Assembly (NCBI GenBank): GCA_030639305.1
Contig: DAOWCY010000283.1
Coordinates: forward strand, 1-7,678
Length of the DNA stretch: 7,678 bases
DNA from: JAGLQA01 sp023135565
GTDB lineage: Bacteria > Acidobacteriota > Aminicenantia > UBA2199
Reading direction: 5' to 3'
Below the pieces are notes generated by a model. That model did no database searches. It saw only the letters and a list, made by a program, of their open reading frames with translations, and was not told the origin of the DNA. How positions within the stretch are numbered: the stretch's first letter is position 1; each line of letters opens with the position of its first letter. Shown piece by piece: positions 6,863 to 7,678 of the stretch. The translations under genes were made by a program, and so were the position numbers.

Positions 6863-6905
6863 GCGCTCCTGGCAGGATTCGAACCTGCGGCACTGGGATT
6901 AGGAA
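6863..6905 (-). other. 3' fragment of tRNA-Arg(CCU): candidate attachment-site core
   Basis: On the minus strand, 6905-6899 is TTCCTAA, a normal anticodon loop with anticodon CCU. It is followed by TCCCA (3' half of the anticodon stem), a five-nt variable loop, a perfect T-arm (GCAGG, TTCGAAT, CCTGC at 6888-6872), CAGGAGC for the 3' acceptor strand and a discriminator G. The 5' half is absent: upstream of the loop the bases are TGGTT where TGGGA would be needed to pair, and no D-arm or GCTCCTG acceptor strand follows. A copy running from anticodon loop to 3' end is the usual core duplicated by tyrosine integrases at tRNA genes. It is not a functional tRNA. Confidence 0.72.
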
Positions 6906-7046
6906 AACCAGTGCTTTTGATTCTTCGCGTTCCTGGATAGCCCTATATAAAGGCGAAAAAGCTCACTATGACGTTATTTTGAAGATTTTCATAAAATATT
7001 AAAGACTATAAGATTTACTAAGATAAGATATTTTTTGCCACTTAGT

Positions 7047-7076
7047 GGTCACAATTTGGTCACAATTTTGGTCACA
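7047..7076. repeat. Three GGTCACA direct repeats, 11-12-bp spacing
   Basis: GGTCACA begins at 7047, 7058 and 7070, with AATTT-type spacers. These share the hexamer GGTCAC with the pair at 6786-6804, and the two clusters lie on opposite sides of the tRNA-Arg fragment. Helical phasing suggests cooperative protein binding, consistent with arm-type sites of an integrase. Confidence 0.6.
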
Positions 7077-7244
7077 CCCTGGACCTGGAATGATATGTGG
7101 CAAACGTACACCAGGGGGCAGTAGTTGATTGGAAAGGAAGAACCGGGGGGTACCTCTGCTACTTTGGGAATCGGGAATTTACTATCCTGCACCGATGCCG
7201 TAAACCGGCTGTTTGCCGAATAATACGGATAGTATAAGGCCACA

Positions 7245-7280
7245 TATAGAAATTATTAATATCCCATAAGAATTTCTATA
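7245..7280. repeat. Perfect 10-bp inverted repeat (AT-rich)
   Basis: TATAGAAATT at 7245-7254 is matched by AATTTCTATA at 7271-7280 with a 16-nt loop. There is no T-run on either side, so it is not a standard intrinsic terminator. It could be an operator or a binding site for a mobile-element protein. Confidence 0.5.
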
Positions 7281-7409
7281 GTTGACTCATATGATTCGTA
7301 ACCGAAGAGTCGATTTTTCTAATATGTTACTTCTTGCTTATCACTTCTCTTATATCTATTATATTCGATTCATTCTCCGATAAAGTGGACCCCTTTGTCA
7401 AGACAGAAA

Positions 7410-7423
7410 TTAACTAAAGTTAA
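7410..7423. repeat. TTAACT-AA-AGTTAA palindrome
   Basis: A perfect 6+2+6 palindrome, located 42 bp before the first TGTGGAAAA copy. Short symmetric sites like this are often dimeric repressor sites, but by itself it could be chance in AT-rich DNA. Confidence 0.35.
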
Positions 7424-7465
7424 GCTTCTTATGCCTATATAATAATAAATAGGGGGGCGGTATTT

Positions 7466-7561
7466 TGTGGAAAACTTTACAATAACTGCATCCCTATTAG
7501 CTCTTCGGCCTGTTTTCATTGTGGAAATCTTGTGGAAATCCTGTGGAAAACCTGTGGAAAA
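7466..7561 (+). repeat. Phased TGTGGAAAW array (DnaA-box-like or iteron-like)
   Basis: TGTGGAAAW starts at 7520, 7531, 7542 and 7553, four copies at exactly 11-bp spacing, with an extra copy at 7466. The reverse complement, TTTTCCACA in three of the five, is one base from the classical DnaA box TTATCCACA and resembles a variant reported for cyanobacteria. An AT-rich stretch (TTGTTAATAA) follows at about 7573-7582. This could be an origin with DnaA or initiator iterons, or a set of binding sites for another protein. No replication gene is visible in the window. Confidence 0.6.
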
Positions 7562-7678
7562 CTTTCTCATTTTGTTAATAACTCCTTTTACTAATACTTC
7601 CCGGAAGTTCGCTAAAAACCCGGTCTTTTCCGTCAACCTTATCGCATAGCAAAATCCTTGGCTCTGGCTCCTCATGGG

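Larger units (their letters stand above)
6691..7678. other. About 1 kb without a defensible gene
   Basis: No open frame here has a ribosome binding site together with protein-like composition. The longest (minus strand, 7370-7675, 101 aa) crosses the TGTGGAAA array and has no recognisable motif. What the stretch does hold is listed separately: GGTCAC repeats, a tRNA 3' fragment, an inverted repeat, a TTAACT palindrome and an 11-bp-period array. The density of such cis signals resembles an attachment or origin region of an integrative element, or a boundary between elements. Confidence 0.55.

Noticed and set aside
7049..7243. 64-aa minus-strand frame ending GVTKIVTKL, possibly an integrase tail
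   Set aside because: The C-terminal part is simply the translation of the GGTCAC repeats, and no integrase motif (the R, H-x-x-R or Tyr residues) is visible.
7384..7406. GTGGACCCCTTTGTCAAGAC reminiscent of an IS3-like terminal inverted repeat
   Set aside because: I recall similar ends only vaguely, no matching partner end occurs in the window, and no transposase is present. Not claimed without a database comparison.
7466..7561. CRISPR-like array
   Set aside because: The repeats are 9-10 bp with 1-2-bp gaps, far too short for CRISPR repeats and spacers. The same goes for the contiguous 123-bp WD40 units, which are coding.
7370..7675. 101-aa minus-strand and 60-aa plus-strand frames at the right edge
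   Set aside because: Both run through the TGTGGAAA array, lack ribosome binding sites and have no recognisable features.

Overview
The window carries a compact minus-strand locus that looks like a bacterial biological-conflict (defence or regulated cell death) module, embedded in DNA with several mobile-element-like signals. Two large genes overlap head to tail and form the core. The upstream gene encodes a CHAT-domain (caspase-like) protease with an intact His/Cys pair. The downstream gene encodes a 1252-residue protein with, in order, an nSTAND1-type P-loop NTPase, one transmembrane helix, a long charged coiled coil and 14 nearly identical WD40 repeats (enough for two seven-bladed propellers). 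A separate small gene further downstream (156 aa) is not recognised.

Layout from left to right: 1-143 is the left edge, with a 24-nt-period direct repeat. 144-614 (minus) is the small unknown gene, with a strong ribosome binding site. 615-925 is an intergenic stretch holding an AT-rich TGACA palindrome that may be a weak terminator or an operator. 926-4684 (minus) is the NTPase-WD40 gene, and 4666-6429 (minus) is the CHAT protease gene. They overlap by 19 bp, and the NTPase gene starts at a GTG placed 8 nt after an AAGGAG inside the CHAT gene. 6430-6690 holds an open in-frame extension with no good start codon and a plausible promoter. 6691-7678 has no gene I would defend. It does hold the 3' part of a tRNA-Arg(CCU) gene (a typical integrase attachment core), GGTCAC repeats on both sides of it, a 10-bp inverted repeat, and four exactly 11-bp-spaced copies of TGTGGAAAW.

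How the genes may work together (inference from the families): the WD40 propellers sense a ligand or surface, the STAND NTPase switches or oligomerises, and the CHAT protease is then released to cut a target. No obvious executioner such as a gasdermin, nuclease or pore former is visible. The target is therefore either outside the window, the unknown 156-aa protein, or the large uncharacterised C-terminal part of the CHAT protein itself.

Organism: a bacterium of moderate GC content. CHAT proteins beginning in this style and nSTAND1-WD40 proteins of this type are familiar to me from Bacteroidota and from uncultivated lineages rich in such genes (for example Aminicenantes-like genomes). The clear AAGGAG ribosome binding sites on two of the three genes argue mildly against typical Bacteroidota. 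I cannot name the phylum from this window.
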